Shown piece after piece: positions 62,809 to 64,000 of a stretch of DNA of 64,000 nucleotides (positions within the stretch are counted from its first letter, which is position 1; each line of letters begins with the position of its first letter). The translations under genes were made by a program, and so were the position numbers. A model generated the notes under the pieces. The model made no database searches, was not told the origin of the DNA, and saw nothing but the letters and a program-made list of their open reading frames with translations. Source of the stretch: Acidobacteriota bacterium (GTDB lineage Bacteria > Acidobacteriota > Thermoanaerobaculia > UBA5066); the NCBI GenBank assembly GCA_016716715.1, contig JADJVE010000001.1, positions 124,001-188,000 of the forward strand. Direction: 5' to 3'.

Positions 62809-63833
62809 CAGCTGCCGAGACTAACCGCGCCGGACTGCCGCGCGAGAAAGGAAATGGCCTCCTCTTCTCCCCAGTAGACGGGGCGGAGCCCGCGCGCGGC
62901 CACCCAGCCCGCGTGGCCGCCGCGCTCCGTGACGAGGAAGCGGACCGAGGGGGATGCCGCGGCGCGCGCGGCGTCGACGGACTCCGGCGGCACGAACGGA
63001 TCGTCGAGGGCCGAGAGGCAGAGTGTCGGCACGTCGATCGTCCCGAGGACGCGGAGGGAACTCGAGCGGGTGTAGTAGTCGTCGGCGCCCGCGAATCCGT
63101 GCAGCGGGGCCGTCGCCGCGTCGTCGAACTCGCGGAACGTCCACGCGCGCGCCGCGCGCGGGAGGTCGAGCCGGGCCGCGGCCTCGGGGAAGCGCCTCAC
63201 GATCGACTCGGCCTTCGGCACGAGCGTCTTCACGAACGCGCGCACGTAGAGCGCGGACGGGAAGGACGCCATGTGGCGGTCGCCGGCGGCGAGGTCGTAC
63301 GGGACCGAGAGCGTCGCCGCCGCGGCGACGAGGCGCTCGCCGGGGTGCTCGCCGAGCCACTTGAGGACGACGTTTCCGCCGAGCGACACGCCCGCCGCGA
63401 GGACGGGCCGCCCGTGGCGCGCGGCGAGCGTCCGGAGGACGAAGTCGAAATCCGTCGTCTCGCCGGAGTGGTAGAGCCGCGGCCGCCCGTTCGGGAGCGT
63501 CTTCGAGAGGTCTAGGAGGTCGCGTGCGCAGAAGCGGAAGTTCAGGACCGAGGCCCTGAGCCCCGCGGCGACACCGAGCGCGAGGAGGCCCTGCGCGTAG
63601 ACGGAGTGCGAGCTGCCTTCGAGCCCGTGGAGGATCACGAGCGGCGGCGCGCCGTCCGGGACGGGCGCGTCTGCGTGATCGAGGAACAGCGTGTCGCCGT
63701 CGGGCGCCGTGAGCGCTTCGCGGCGGAGCGGCACCTGCCGCCGGGAGCGGGCGAGCCGCCCCCAGACCGTCTGGACGTGCGCGCCTCGTAGCCCCCACGC
63801 GGGCGAGAAGCCGGTGCCGTTTCTCCCGTCCAT
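62808..63833 (-). CDS. YheT-like alpha/beta hydrolase
   Basis: 341 aa. YheT/EMB8 family: N-terminal NPAWGLRGAHVQT-type motif (FSPAWGLRGAHVQTVWGRL), oxyanion LVILHGLEGSSHSVYAQGLL, NFRFCARD (family NFRGC), nucleophile AAGVSLGGNVVLKWLGEH, acid in LDDPFVPPE and His in GGHAGWV. Esterase of unknown physiological substrate. Start ATG 63833; the divergent partial gene lies to the right. Confidence 0.9.
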   Translation of the reverse strand: MDGRNGTGFSPAWGLRGAHVQTVWGRLARSRRQVPLRREALTAPDGDTLFLDHADAPVPDGAPPLVILHGLEGSSHSVYAQGLLALGVAAGLRASVLNFRFCARDLLDLSKTLPNGRPRLYHSGETTDFDFVLRTLAARHGRPVLAAGVSLGGNVVLKWLGEHPGERLVAAAATLSVPYDLAAGDRHMASFPSALYVRAFVKTLVPKAESIVRRFPEAAARLDLPRAARAWTFREFDDAATAPLHGFAGADDYYTRSSSLRVLGTIDVPTLCLSALDDPFVPPESVDAARAAASPSVRFLVTERGGHAGWVAARGLRPVYWGEEEAISFLARQSGAVSLGS

Positions 63834-63900
63834 CGAGCCGAGCCTTTCGTCCCGCCGAATCCCGCGTTCGTCCCCGTCGTGCGCCGTCCGCGGAGCGGGG

Positions 63901-63910
63901 ATTCTATTGT
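63901..63910. promoter_or_regulatory. Overlapping divergent -10 hexamers
   Basis: Plus strand TATTGT (63905-63910) ends 7 nt before ATG 63918. Minus strand TAGAAT (complement of 63901-63906) points towards the YheT-like gene, 67 nt from its ATG. The two hexamers share two bases. Confidence 0.4.
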
Positions 63911-63917
63911 CGGGGGC

Positions 63918-64000
63918 ATGAGCGACGTCGACTTCGACGGTCGGCGCTTCCGGACGGTCCGCAATTCCGCCGACGGCGAGTCCGGCTCCGAGACCGTCTT
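63918..64000 (+). CDS. Partial gene: small conserved protein, N-terminus only
   Basis: 27 codons reach the window edge: starts MSDVDFDGRRFRTVRNSADG and continues ESGSETVF. The pattern DGRRFR-x-V-x-N-x-x-x-GE-x(3)-ETxF recalls a family of roughly 110-aa proteins loosely annotated as N-acetylglutamate synthase in Bacillus and others; true function is unclear. ATG 63918 follows a TATTGT hexamer by 7 nt. Confidence 0.5.
   Translation, partial: MSDVDFDGRRFRTVRNSADGESGSETV

Overview
The window is one contiguous stretch of a GC-rich bacterial chromosome around the replication origin. By eye G+C is near 70%, and GTG and TTG starts and 4-bp stop/start overlaps are very common. No plasmid, phage, insertion sequence or CRISPR signature was seen. 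I infer an Acidobacteriota-like organism from the gene mix: a bacillithiol operon, bactofilin beside parB, a fused E1 dehydrogenase, DUF4097 and RDD proteins, and a split ATP synthase operon. That assignment is inference, not proof.

Left part (1-16.6 kb). Two divergent origin clusters flank dnaA. On the minus strand lie dnaA, an AT-richer 245-bp gap (candidate oriC), dnaN, recF, gyrB and gyrA, the last cut by the window edge. On the plus strand lie rpmH, rnpA, yidD, yidC, mnmE, mnmG, rsmG, parA, parB and a bactofilin. A perfect 16-bp parS palindrome forms the first codons of parA. The rnpA start region looks frameshifted.

16.6-30 kb. A YkgJ-type Cys-cluster protein is followed by an ATP synthase operon with b', b, delta, alpha, gamma, beta and epsilon but no a or c subunit. 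Next comes a tightly coupled operon of a SAM methyltransferase with bshC, bshB1 and bshA (bacillithiol synthesis), then an adenosine deaminase, an RDD membrane protein and a secreted DUF4097 protein.

30-45 kb. tRNA-Leu(GAG), secG, tpiA and pgk run leftward. mtnA, tsaD, a membrane FHA/HtrA-like protease, lepA, lepB, a DUF4845-like protein, an S4 protein, a PAP2 enzyme and an ArsA-type ATPase run rightward. pyrK, pyrD and pyrF form a leftward pyrimidine operon.

45-64 kb is dominated by envelope and glycan functions. It holds a degenerate alkaline-phosphatase-fold membrane protein with a GT-C glycosyltransferase, an alpha/beta hydrolase with a damaged 3' end, a fused branched-chain keto-acid dehydrogenase E1 and a desaturase. 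Then come a GT2 enzyme with a TIGR03663/TIGR03662 (DUF2298) pair, an FAD oxidoreductase, DNA polymerase IV, a TMTC-like TPR glycosyltransferase, an NCS1 permease and a YheT-like hydrolase. A short partial gene ends the window.

Genes cover nearly everything. The longest gene-free stretch is the 245-bp dnaN-dnaA gap, so no gap exceeds 300 bases. A recurrent TANNNT hexamer 6-9 nt before start codons that lack a Shine-Dalgarno suggests that leaderless mRNAs are common here.
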